Assembly: GCF_014851865.1 (NCBI RefSeq)
Contig: NZ_JACVAM010000002.1
Coordinates: 248,001-312,000, forward strand
Origin: Pseudomonas sp. PDM16
Lineage (GTDB): Bacteria; Pseudomonadota; Gammaproteobacteria; Pseudomonadales; Pseudomonadaceae
DNA: 64,000 nucleotides
Reading direction: 5' to 3'
Positions 20,309 to 28,085 of the stretch are shown one piece after another; positions within the stretch are counted from its first letter, which is position 1; each line of letters opens with the position of its first letter. The notes beneath the pieces were generated by a model, which was not told where the DNA came from, did no database searches, and saw only the letters and a program-made list of their open reading frames with translations. The translations under genes and the position numbers were made by a program.

Positions 20309-20917
20309 TCATGCTCCGGGTGCGTGGAATACCAGTTGCCAGGCCACGGCGAACATCATGGCCGCCACCATCAGATCGAGCAGACGCCAGGTAGCTGGAC
20401 GTGCTAGCCAGGGGGCTAACCAGGCTGCCCCCAGGGCCAGAGTGAAGAACCAGATCAACGAGGCGCTGGCCGCTCCCAATGCATAGGCGCCGGGCACCGG
20501 TTGCTGGGCACCCAGAGAGCCGATCAACAGGACGGTATCCAGGTAAACGTGCGGGTTGAGCAGGGTCACCGCCAGGGCGGCCAGTAGCACGGTACGGCGC
20601 GAACGTGGTCCGCTGTCCTCCTGCTGCAGTGCCTGTGGATTGAATGCGCGCCGCAGGGCCTGGACGCCCAGCCACAGCAGGAAGGCGGCGCCACCCCAAC
20701 GTGCGACTGCGAGCAGCATCGGACTCTGTGCCAGCACCGTGGCCAGGCCAAATACTCCGGCAGTGACCAGCAGGGCATCGCAGAGCACACAAAGTGCTGC
20801 GACAGGCAGATGGTGCTCGCGGCGCAGGCTCTGGGCCAGGACGAAGGCGTTCTGCGCGCCGATGGCGATGATCAGTCCAGCGGCAACCAGTAGACCGTTC
20901 ACGTAGCTCTGCCACAT
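20309..20917 (-). CDS. argO: LysE/ArgO family amino-acid exporter
   Basis: 202 residues from the ATG at 20917. It has six predicted membrane segments and the family signature near the N-terminus (GLIIAIGAQNAFVLAQSLRREH). ArgO/LysE proteins export arginine or lysine. It begins one base after the ACT-domain gene, and the divergent LysR gene at 21416 is of the ArgP type that activates argO in enterics. This supports the basic amino-acid exporter role; the exact substrate is inferred. Confidence 0.85.
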   Translation of the reverse strand: MWQSYVNGLLVAAGLIIAIGAQNAFVLAQSLRREHHLPVAALCVLCDALLVTAGVFGLATVLAQSPMLLAVARWGGAAFLLWLGVQALRRAFNPQALQQEDSGPRSRRTVLLAALAVTLLNPHVYLDTVLLIGSLGAQQPVPGAYALGAASASLIWFFTLALGAAWLAPWLARPATWRLLDLMVAAMMFAVAWQLVFHAPGA

Positions 20918-20918
20918 G

Positions 20919-21320
20919 TCAGCGGCTCTCCTCCGCCAGCGCACGTAATACCGCCAGCGCATGCTTGGCATCGTCCCGGGCCACGAACAGGTGGTCGTGG
21001 TGGTAGCCCGCGATCACATTGCAGCTGATGCCAGCCTTGGCCAGTGCACTGGCGAAGGCTGCGGTCAGGCCGACGGCGGCCAGGGATGAGTGCACTTCCA
21101 GGGTGATCCAGGCGGCTACATAGTCGAAGCCCAGTTCCAGTCGCTCGGCCTCGTCACGCGGCAGGATCAGGGTGGTGCCTTCCGCCTCGCGGAAGCTGCC
21201 GAGAGCGTTGGCAGTGTGCTCTGCGCCAGGCCTGGCGAGCGTGCAGAACACGTATTCGCCTGGGTTCAGGCGTGGTGCCATGCTGGTGAGCAGTTTGGCA
21301 AGTGAGGTTTCCCCGGTCAT
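20919..21320 (-). CDS. ACT-domain protein, probable amino-acid sensor
   Basis: 133 residues from the ATG at 21320. It resembles the stand-alone ACT-type family with an N-terminal segment (LTSMAPRLNPGEYVFCTL) and a C-terminal ACT fold (VGLTAAFASALAKAGISCNVIAGYHHDHLFV). ACT domains bind small ligands, usually amino acids. First gene of a probable operon with the LysE-type exporter and DMT transporter, divergent from argP across 95 bases, so it may adjust export to amino-acid level. No catalytic domain is attached. Confidence 0.78.
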   Translation of the reverse strand: MTGETSLAKLLTSMAPRLNPGEYVFCTLARPGAEHTANALGSFREAEGTTLILPRDEAERLELGFDYVAAWITLEVHSSLAAVGLTAAFASALAKAGISCNVIAGYHHDHLFVARDDAKHALAVLRALAEESR

Positions 21321-21415
21321 GGCGGCGTCCTTGTGGTGGTTGCGATGCTGGCCAGTCTGGGCAGAACGGCGGTATAAGAAAAACAAATCATGCTGATCTC
21401 TCATTAGGAAAATTT

Positions 21416-22303
21416 ATGTTCGACTACAAGCTGCTCGCTGCCCTCGCCGCAGTAGTGGAACAAGGGGGGTTTGAACGCGCCGCGCAACTTCTGGGTTTGT
21501 CGCAGTCGGCGGTATCGCAGCGGATCAAGCTGCTCGAGGCTCGCGTCGGCCAACCGGTGCTGCTGCGTGCCACGCCGCCGGGGCCGACAGAGGTGGGTCG
21601 ACGCCTGCTCAACCATGTGCAGCAGGTGCGCCTGCTCGAGCGCGACCTTCAAGGCCAGGTGCCGGCCCTGGCGGGGGACCAGCCGGCCGAGCGGCTGCGC
21701 ATCGCGTTGAATGCCGATAGCCTGGCGACCTGGTGGGCGCCGCTGATGGGAGCCTTCGTTGCCGAGCACCGCCTGCTGTTGGACCATGTGGTGGAGGACC
21801 AGGATGTCGGTCTCAAGCGCATGCGTGCGGGCGAGGTGGCCGCCTGCATATGCGGCGCCGAACGCCCGGTGGCTGGCGCCCGTGCTCTGCCGCTGGGCGC
21901 CATGCGCTATCGCGCGCTGGCCTGTCCCTCCTTTATTGAGCGGTACTTCTCCGCGGGGGTCACTGCCGAGAGCATGGCGCGCGCGCCGGCTATCGTGTTC
22001 GGCCCGGATGATCTGCTGCAGCATCGCTACATGGCCAGCCTGGGGTTGAATGGAACATTCAGCTATCACCTGTGCCCCTCGTCGGAGGGCTTCATTCGGT
22101 TGGCGGGTGCCGGGCTGGGATGGGGGCTGGTGCCGGAGCTGCAGGTACGTCAGCAGTTGGCCAGTGGTGAGCTGGTCGAGCTGCTGCCGGAACGGCCGCT
22201 GGACGTACCGCTTTACTGGCATCACTGGCGCAACGGCGGCGAGCTGCTTGGCCAGCTCACTCGTCATCTGGAGCGCGGCGTAGGCGACTGGTTGGTGAGA
22301 TAG
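21416..22303 (+). CDS. argP: LysR-family regulator ArgP (IciA)
   Basis: 295 residues, LysR architecture: N-terminal winged helix (residues 1-60, ERAAQLLGLSQSAVSQRIKLLEARVGQPVLLR) and a C-terminal effector domain of two lobes. The N-terminal wording is that of the ArgP/IciA group, which responds to lysine/arginine and activates argO. AGGAAAATTT precedes the ATG. It is divergent from the ACT/LysE operon, the classic position of a LysR regulator and its target; the operator should lie in 21321-21415. Confidence 0.88.
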   Translation: MFDYKLLAALAAVVEQGGFERAAQLLGLSQSAVSQRIKLLEARVGQPVLLRATPPGPTEVGRRLLNHVQQVRLLERDLQGQVPALAGDQPAERLRIALNADSLATWWAPLMGAFVAEHRLLLDHVVEDQDVGLKRMRAGEVAACICGAERPVAGARALPLGAMRYRALACPSFIERYFSAGVTAESMARAPAIVFGPDDLLQHRYMASLGLNGTFSYHLCPSSEGFIRLAGAGLGWGLVPELQVRQQLASGELVELLPERPLDVPLYWHHWRNGGELLGQLTRHLERGVGDWLVR

Positions 22304-22408
22304 TGGCTGCGCGGGGGCTGCAAGGTCGCTGTTATGGCCGCGAGGGCAACACCCAGGCTTGGGGTTCGGCTGCTAGAGTCGGTGCATAACAATAAGCGGG
22401 GGCGTGCA

Positions 22409-23398
22409 ATGAAGATTTTGGTAACGGGGGCGAGTGGTTTCATCGGCGGACGCTTTGCCCGTTTTGCGCTGGAGCAGGGGTTGGCCGTGCGGATCAACGG
22501 ACGCCGTCCGGAGGCGGTGGCGCACCTGACCAAGCGGGGCGCGGAGTTCGTCCAGGGCGACCTGTCCGACCCTGACCTGGCGCACAAGCTCTGCCGTGAC
22601 GTGGAGATGGTGGTGCACTGCGCCGGCTCGGTTGGTACCTGGGGCACCCGCGAGCATTTCCACCAGGGCAACGTGGTGTTGACGCAGAACGTCATCGAGG
22701 GCTGCCTGGGGCAGAAGGTGCGCCGCCTGGTGCACCTGTCGTCGCCGTCGGTGTACTTCGATGGCAAGGCGCATGTCGGGCTGAAGGAGGAACAGATCCC
22801 GAAGACGTTCGTCGACCACTACGGCGCCACCAAGTACCTGGCCGAACAGAAGGTGTTCGAGGCCGAGGAGTTCGGCCTGGAAGTGATCGCCCTGCGCCCG
22901 CGCTTCGTCACCGGCGCCGGCGACACCAGCATCTTTCCGCGTCTGATCGAGATGCACCGCAAGGGGCGACTGATGGTGATCGGCAACGGCCTGAACAAGG
23001 TCGACTTCACCAGTATGCAGAACCTCAACGACGCCTTGTTCAGCAGCCTACTGGCCGCCGGCCCGGCGCTAGGCAAGGTGTACAACATCAGCAATGGTGC
23101 GCCTGTGCCGCTGTGGGACGTGGTCAATTTCGTACTGCGCCAGTTCGATCTGCCGCCGGTGACCAGGCACATGCCGTTCGGCCTTGCCTACGCCGCGGCG
23201 ACCCTCAATGAGAACGTCTGCAAACTGCTGCCGGGCCGGCCCGAGCCGGCGCTGTTCCGACTTGGCGTGGCGGTGATGGGGCGTGACTTCTCCCTCGACA
23301 TCAGCCGCGCTCGTCACTACCTGGACTATGAGCCCCAGGTGCCGATCTGGACCGCACTAGAGGAGTTCTGCACCTGGTGGGAGGTGCACGGGTGCTGA
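22409..23398 (+). CDS. NAD-dependent epimerase/dehydratase (extended SDR, 3-beta-HSD-like)
   Basis: 329 residues from the ATG at 22409. It has the Rossmann glycine motif GASGFIG at residues 7-13, catalytic Ser-Tyr-Lys (LSSPSVYF and HYGATK, YxxxK) and the C-terminal region of 3-beta-hydroxysteroid dehydrogenase-like extended SDRs. It probably oxidises or epimerises a nucleotide sugar or another hydroxylated substrate. It is monocistronic between argP and a pair of repeats, and a similar oxidoreductase lies near argP in P. aeruginosa. Substrate unknown. Confidence 0.8.
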   Translation: MKILVTGASGFIGGRFARFALEQGLAVRINGRRPEAVAHLTKRGAEFVQGDLSDPDLAHKLCRDVEMVVHCAGSVGTWGTREHFHQGNVVLTQNVIEGCLGQKVRRLVHLSSPSVYFDGKAHVGLKEEQIPKTFVDHYGATKYLAEQKVFEAEEFGLEVIALRPRFVTGAGDTSIFPRLIEMHRKGRLMVIGNGLNKVDFTSMQNLNDALFSSLLAAGPALGKVYNISNGAPVPLWDVVNFVLRQFDLPPVTRHMPFGLAYAAATLNENVCKLLPGRPEPALFRLGVAVMGRDFSLDISRARHYLDYEPQVPIWTALEEFCTWWEVHGC

Positions 23399-23406
23399 GG
23401 GCCAAT

Positions 23407-23483
23407 GGTGGATAAGCAAAGCGTTATCCACCCTTCGAGTCGTAGGCCCGTATAGGCGGAAAAGCTGCAAAGCATTTTCCACC
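23407..23483. repeat. Pair of REP-like palindromes
   Basis: Two imperfectly related hairpins: GGTGGATAA/TTATCCACC at 23407-23432 and GGCGGAAAA/TTTTCCACC (one mismatch) at 23455-23483, separated by 22 bases. Size, the internal 'GCAAAGC' loop type and position just after a gene (the epimerase stop is at 23398) fit Pseudomonas REP/BIME elements. They may protect the 3' end of the mRNA. Confidence 0.7.
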
Positions 23484-23619
23484 ACTGATTCGGGCCTTCC
23501 AGAGGGTTCATAAATCTGTGAGCCACGGTTATCAGCCTGAACAGCCTTATATCCAGTCAACCCAGCTTGGCCCGAAGGGCAACCTATACTGGCCTGTAAA
23601 GCCAGCGAGGACGTCCGAC

Positions 23620-24639
23620 ATGTTCTCCGTGATGGAAAGCGCCAGGCTCGAAGCGCTGCATCTTGCCCATGATCCTGCCACCGGCCTCAGGGCCATCATC
23701 GCCATCCACAACACCCGCCTGGGCACAGCCCTGGGGGGGTGTCGCTACCTACCGTACCCTGACGAAGACAGTGCGATCCGCGATGCCATCCGCCTGGCCC
23801 AGGGCATGAGCTACAAGGCCGCGCTGGCCGGGCTCGACCAGGGCGGTGGCAAGGCGGTGATCATCCGCCCGCCGCATCTCGACAACCGCGGCGAGTTGTT
23901 TGAAGCCTTCGGTCGCATGATCGAATCGCTGAACGGTTGCTACATCACTGCGGTGGACAGCGGCACCTCCAGCGCCGACATGGACTGCATCGCTCAGCAG
24001 ACTCGTCACGTTACCAGCACCACGTGCGCCGGTGATCCATCACCACACACGGCCATGGGCGTGTACTCCGGTATTCGTGCCACCGCCCTGGCGCGGCTCG
24101 GCAGCGACGATCTGCATGGCCTTCGCGTGGCGGTGCAGGGGCTGGGCAATGTTGGCTATGCGCTGGCCGAGCAACTGGCTGCCGCCGGCGTTGAGCTGTT
24201 CGTCAGCGATCATGATCCGGGGCGGGTGCAATTGGCGGTGGAGCAGCTCGGGGCCAGACCGGTGAGCAGCGAAGGGCTATTTTCCACTCCCTGCGACATC
24301 TTTGCGCCCTGCGGCCTTGGCGGTGTGCTCAATGCGCAGACGGTCGGGCAGCTACATTGCGCAGCGGTGGCCGGTGCGGCGAACAATCAATTGGCTCATG
24401 CTGACATCGCCGATGTATTGGAAACGCGCGGCATCCTCTACGCCCCGGACTATGTGATCAATTCCGGCGGGCTGATCTACGTGGCACTCAGGCATCGTGA
24501 CGAATCCCTTCCGGCCATCACCGCCCACCTGGCGCGTATCGGCCGAAGGCTGACTGAGGTCTATGGCCATGCTCAGGCCGAGAAACGCTCACCCGCAAGG
24601 GTCGCCGATGCGCTCGCCGAGCGCATCCTGTACGGCTGA
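23620..24639 (+). CDS. Leucine/phenylalanine/valine-type amino-acid dehydrogenase
   Basis: 339 residues from the ATG at 23620, which has an AGCGAGGA stretch before it. The N-terminal catalytic domain has the glycine-rich GGCRYL motif and catalytic lysine in SYKAALAGLDQGGGKAV; the C-terminal NAD-binding domain has GLGNVGYALAEQL. It reversibly deaminates branched-chain or aromatic L-amino acids to 2-oxo acids with NAD. Conserved features place it in the leucine-dehydrogenase branch, but the exact substrate is uncertain. The neighbouring GFA-type gene begins 15 bases after its stop, so the two are probably co-transcribed. Confidence 0.87.
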   Translation: MFSVMESARLEALHLAHDPATGLRAIIAIHNTRLGTALGGCRYLPYPDEDSAIRDAIRLAQGMSYKAALAGLDQGGGKAVIIRPPHLDNRGELFEAFGRMIESLNGCYITAVDSGTSSADMDCIAQQTRHVTSTTCAGDPSPHTAMGVYSGIRATALARLGSDDLHGLRVAVQGLGNVGYALAEQLAAAGVELFVSDHDPGRVQLAVEQLGARPVSSEGLFSTPCDIFAPCGLGGVLNAQTVGQLHCAAVAGAANNQLAHADIADVLETRGILYAPDYVINSGGLIYVALRHRDESLPAITAHLARIGRRLTEVYGHAQAEKRSPARVADALAERILYG

Positions 24640-24654
24640 CCCAGGAGAGGCTAT

Positions 24655-25047
24655 ATGCAGCGATTCACTGGAGGCTGCCTGTGCGGCAGCGTTCGTCTCG
24701 TGGCCTCCGGCTTGCCGTACCGGGTTGGCGTCTGCCACTGCCTCGACTGCCGCAAGCACCACGGTGCTCTGTTTCACGCCTCCGCGATTTTTCCCCAGGA
24801 GGCGGTGGTGGTCGAAGGTGAAACTCGCGACTACGCCGGGCGGCATTTCTGCCCCCGTTGCGGCTCGTCCGTATTCGCGTGTACGGCCGACGAAGTCGAA
24901 GTGAACCTGGGTTCCCTTGACGCACCCGACCAGCTGAAACCGACCTACGAAAGCTGGACCATACGCCGCGAGGCCTGGCTGCCAACGTTTTCACTTGCCA
25001 GACGTTACGAGCGTGACAGGGACCAGGGCAGTCGCACCGAGGGGTAA
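24655..25047 (+). CDS. GFA family zinc protein (glutathione-dependent formaldehyde-activating-like)
   Basis: 130 residues with the cysteine pattern of the GFA/CENP-V fold: GGCLCGSVRL, CHCLDCRK and CPRCGS, which bind structural and exchangeable zinc. The founding member was proposed to promote the formaldehyde-glutathione reaction, but most relatives have no proven role. It follows the amino-acid dehydrogenase closely (AGGAGAGG ribosome site). The last 20 residues are polar and unconserved. Confidence 0.83.
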   Translation: MQRFTGGCLCGSVRLVASGLPYRVGVCHCLDCRKHHGALFHASAIFPQEAVVVEGETRDYAGRHFCPRCGSSVFACTADEVEVNLGSLDAPDQLKPTYESWTIRREAWLPTFSLARRYERDRDQGSRTEG

Positions 25048-25152
25048 CTCCTGGCGATGTGCCTACCTACCGGGCCGGGTAGCCTGTTCACCAGGCATCC
25101 TGCTGTGCCGGCGACGTGCAGAGGCTTGGTCGGGATGGCACCGATGCGCGTA

Positions 25153-26043
25153 TCAGTCATCGAGATCTGAGAACTCTCGGAGCAGACCAGCTGCAGCCCT
25201 CTCACAGGCGGTCTGTTCGGCAGGGCTCATGAGCTCGCGCCAGACTGCCAAACGGCTTTCATCCAGAGGCTGCATGGTTAGCCGTTGCTGTTGCAGTCTC
25301 TGTTCCTGACTGACCAACAGGTGCCCGTCGGCGTGATAGCGGGCCCGGTGTTCGGCAAGCCGTTCCGGAGCATGGCGATGGAAGTCGAGCATGCATGGGT
25401 TGAAATCGAGCTCGATGAAGTCGCAGATACGTCGCAGCTGCCGCTCGGGGGTACGTAGAAGCTGGTCATAGTGGACTTCCAGATAGTGCAGTCCCCGAGC
25501 CTGTTGACGGGCGGCGTGGATCATATGGGCCCAGCGTCGGACCAGTTCCGGCAGGTCTTGGGACGGTGCAAACCAGACCTTTCGCCAGGATAGGGCTACG
25601 TCGCGACCATCACGCAGAATATGAATGAAACGGGCTTCCGGAAGGTGCTGGGCAACTCGATGAATGTGCTCCACGTACAGGGGCGTCTTGTCACCGTAAC
25701 GGGGTTTGTTATGGCGTTCGGCATAGAGCCGGTAGAACAGGCGAAGCACCTCGGCCAGTCCCGCCTGCTGGGGAAGGTGGCTGGCCGCTGCGAGGAAGTG
25801 ACCAGCATCCACACCGAAGTCCGCCCAGGCAGGGGCGTCGACAGGGTGTTTCAGCAAGTGGCCTGCCAGTTCGCGCGGTGTGGCCTGTGGGTTTGGATGC
25901 GGTGCTGCAAGCAGGAAGCCGGTCTCGGGCGGGATCGCCAGTTGTGGGTGGGCGTCCAGCATCAGTCTCAGTAGCGTGGTGCCCGAACGTGGCACGCCGA
26001 CGATCATCGGCAGTGGCGGCGAAGGAAGCGTCATGTCGTTCAT
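25153..26043 (-). CDS. Sulfotransferase
   Basis: 296 residues from the ATG at 26043, which overlaps the stop of the upstream aminotransferase gene as ATGA. The 5'-phosphosulfate loop is clear (GVPRSGTTLLRLML, about residues 18-31), followed by the 3'-phosphate-binding segment (FIHILRDGRDVALSW). This is the Sulfotransfer_1/3-type PAPS-dependent enzyme class that transfers sulfate to a hydroxyl or amino group of a sugar, lipid or peptide. Last gene of a six-gene glycan operon; the acceptor is therefore probably the sugar or glycan made by its neighbours, which is inference. Confidence 0.86.
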   Translation of the reverse strand: MNDMTLPSPPLPMIVGVPRSGTTLLRLMLDAHPQLAIPPETGFLLAAPHPNPQATPRELAGHLLKHPVDAPAWADFGVDAGHFLAAASHLPQQAGLAEVLRLFYRLYAERHNKPRYGDKTPLYVEHIHRVAQHLPEARFIHILRDGRDVALSWRKVWFAPSQDLPELVRRWAHMIHAARQQARGLHYLEVHYDQLLRTPERQLRRICDFIELDFNPCMLDFHRHAPERLAEHRARYHADGHLLVSQEQRLQQQRLTMQPLDESRLAVWRELMSPAEQTACERAAAGLLREFSDLDD

Positions 26044-27164
26044 GGTCGCCAGGCGAGGCTGGCCAGGATCTGACTGATGACCCATGCCTGCTTCTCGTTG
26101 TCGAGGCTGGGGTATATCGGCAGGCAGAGAATGCGTTGTGCAGTGCTCTCGGCATTGTCCAGTGCGCCATATCGGCAGCGCTGGGTGAAGGCCGGCTGAA
26201 GGTGCAGGGGCGTTGGGTAGTGGACGGCGACGTGAACACCGGCTTCGCGCAAGTTATCGGCGAGGCGCTCGCGATCATCCAGCAGCACGGGGTACTGCGC
26301 GTAGGCCGATCTGGCCTCGGTCATTTGCCTTGGCAGTTTCAGGTGGCCGGCGGCGATGGCTGGTGCCAGGCCTGCGTCGTAGCGTTGGGCCAGCTCCTGG
26401 CGGAGTGCGATCTGTTTCGGTAGGTGATTCAACGCCGCCAGCAGGGCGCAGCTGGACAGTGAGTCGAGGCGTCCGTTGGTGCCGAGCGAGGTGTGCTGGT
26501 ACTTGCTGGATTGCCCATGGTCACGGACTTCGTGGATGCGTCGGGCCAGCTCCGGATCGTTGGTGAACACTGCTCCGCCTTCACCCATGCCACCCAGGGG
26601 TTTTGTCGGGAAGAAACTGGTGCAGCCGATGTCGGCCAGATTGCCGCTTCGCCGTTCGCCCAGGCTGGCGCCATAGCTTTGCGCGGCGTCCTCTATGACT
26701 CGAAGGCCTCGGTCCTGGGCCAGTTGATTGAGGGCATAGAAGTCGGCCGGCTGGCCAAAAAGCGACACGGCGATGATTGCTCGAGTACGGGCGCTGATGA
26801 GTTTGGCGCAGGACTCGACATCAATGTTCAGGGTATCGGTCCGAATATCTGCCAGAACCGGGGTGGCACCTTGAAGCAATACGGCTTCCAGTGGCGCTGC
26901 GAAGGTGAACGCCGGCACGATGACTTCATCTCCCGGCCCGATTTCAAGAGCCATGAGTGCCAGCTGCAATGCCATCGTGCCTGAGCTGCACGTCAGCGCA
27001 TGACTGACTTCCAGGTCGCTTGCCAGGCGTTGCTCAAGGTCTCTGACTTCTGGCCCCATGACGAACTGGCCATGCTCAAACAGGCGATGGATCCGAGATA
27101 ACACCTCGTCTTTTAGTGGTTGCCAGTCCGCAACCAGATCGACGAAAGGGACCGTGGTAGTCAT
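26040..27164 (-). CDS. DegT/DnrJ/EryC1/StrS sugar aminotransferase (WbpE-like)
   Basis: 374 residues. PLP-dependent sugar aminotransferase fold with the catalytic lysine in TSFFPTKPLGGMGEGG and the cofactor-phosphate region CSSGTMALQLAL. Wording along the chain (FGQPADF, VIEDAAQSYGAS, VHYPTPLHLQP) is close to WbpE, which aminates UDP-3-keto-GlcNAcA. Together with the Gfo/Idh dehydrogenase and hexapeptide acyltransferase nearby it would install an acylated amine at a sugar carbon. Translationally coupled to the sulfotransferase; 15 bases from the dehydrogenase. Confidence 0.9.
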   Translation of the reverse strand: MTTTVPFVDLVADWQPLKDEVLSRIHRLFEHGQFVMGPEVRDLEQRLASDLEVSHALTCSSGTMALQLALMALEIGPGDEVIVPAFTFAAPLEAVLLQGATPVLADIRTDTLNIDVESCAKLISARTRAIIAVSLFGQPADFYALNQLAQDRGLRVIEDAAQSYGASLGERRSGNLADIGCTSFFPTKPLGGMGEGGAVFTNDPELARRIHEVRDHGQSSKYQHTSLGTNGRLDSLSSCALLAALNHLPKQIALRQELAQRYDAGLAPAIAAGHLKLPRQMTEARSAYAQYPVLLDDRERLADNLREAGVHVAVHYPTPLHLQPAFTQRCRYGALDNAESTAQRILCLPIYPSLDNEKQAWVISQILASLAWRP

Positions 27165-27179
27165 TGGCGCCCCACAAAT

Positions 27180-28085
27180 TCAGTAGATGAGAGTATCGAC
27201 CGCCATGCACTGTTGACGGATGTTTTCGCTCAAGCTCATCACGTCGAGGGCGGAGTGCCCGAGAGCTATGGTAGATGCCTTGCCGAGCAGGGCCTGGACA
27301 AAATCATGGGCCTGGCGGGTGAGCGCATCTGGTTGACCCGGTGCAACAGCCGCGTTCAGGTCGACCGTGTGCACTTCACCTCGATGTTCGTCGTGAAGAA
27401 TGACCTGGCGACGCTGATACGCCGATTCACGGCTCGCTGTGAGTTGCACCCGCCGGTCTCCCGGGAAGGTCAGTTCGCAGTGCACATGGCAGAGCTGGTC
27501 AGCCTGCATGCGTTGTTCGAGGATGCGAATCTGCCGGTGCGGTTTTCCAAGGACATCGATCAGCCAGTCGAGATCATGCACCATCAGGTCCTGCACCACA
27601 TCGGCATCGAAAGGCCCCGGCATCGTCCGGGATACCATTCGAACCACTTCCGCCCGGCCACGTGGCTGCCTGGCCAGCTCGGAGCGTACTTTGCGAATGG
27701 CCGGATTGAAGCGCTCGCTCTGGCCCACGGCGAGTAGCGCATTGTGCTGTTGAGCGCAGGACACCAAGGCGTTGCAACTGGCTAAATCCAATGCCAGGGG
27801 CTTTTCCACCAGACAATGCACTCCCGCCGCGAGTAGCGGGAGCGCCGTAGCCAGGTGAGCATCGCTGGGAGTGGCGATCACCGCTATATCCACTTTGCCG
27901 GCTAACGCCTGGCTTTGCTCGAAGAACGCCAGACTCTGGCGCTGGGCGAGGGTTGCCTTGTGCGGGTCGAGATCGACCATCGCTGTCAGCTGGACGCCCG
28001 GTATTCGCTGCCAGGCGCTGGCATGCAGCTGACCCATCTTGCCCAGGCCGACGATGCCCAGCCTCAATGGGGATGGTGTGGTCAT
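27180..28085 (-). CDS. Gfo/Idh/MocA family sugar dehydrogenase (WbpB-like)
   Basis: 301 residues from the ATG at 28085, overlapping the glycosyltransferase stop as ATGA. It has an N-terminal Rossmann domain (GIVGLGKMGQLHASAW), the EKPLALD motif with the catalytic lysine, and a C-terminal substrate domain (QDLMVHDLDWL). In WbpABDE-type pathways this enzyme makes the 3-keto sugar nucleotide that the DegT partner aminates. No UDP-sugar 6-dehydrogenase (WbpA) is present in the operon, so the substrate may come from elsewhere or differ. Confidence 0.87.
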   Translation of the reverse strand: MTTPSPLRLGIVGLGKMGQLHASAWQRIPGVQLTAMVDLDPHKATLAQRQSLAFFEQSQALAGKVDIAVIATPSDAHLATALPLLAAGVHCLVEKPLALDLASCNALVSCAQQHNALLAVGQSERFNPAIRKVRSELARQPRGRAEVVRMVSRTMPGPFDADVVQDLMVHDLDWLIDVLGKPHRQIRILEQRMQADQLCHVHCELTFPGDRRVQLTASRESAYQRRQVILHDEHRGEVHTVDLNAAVAPGQPDALTRQAHDFVQALLGKASTIALGHSALDVMSLSENIRQQCMAVDTLIY

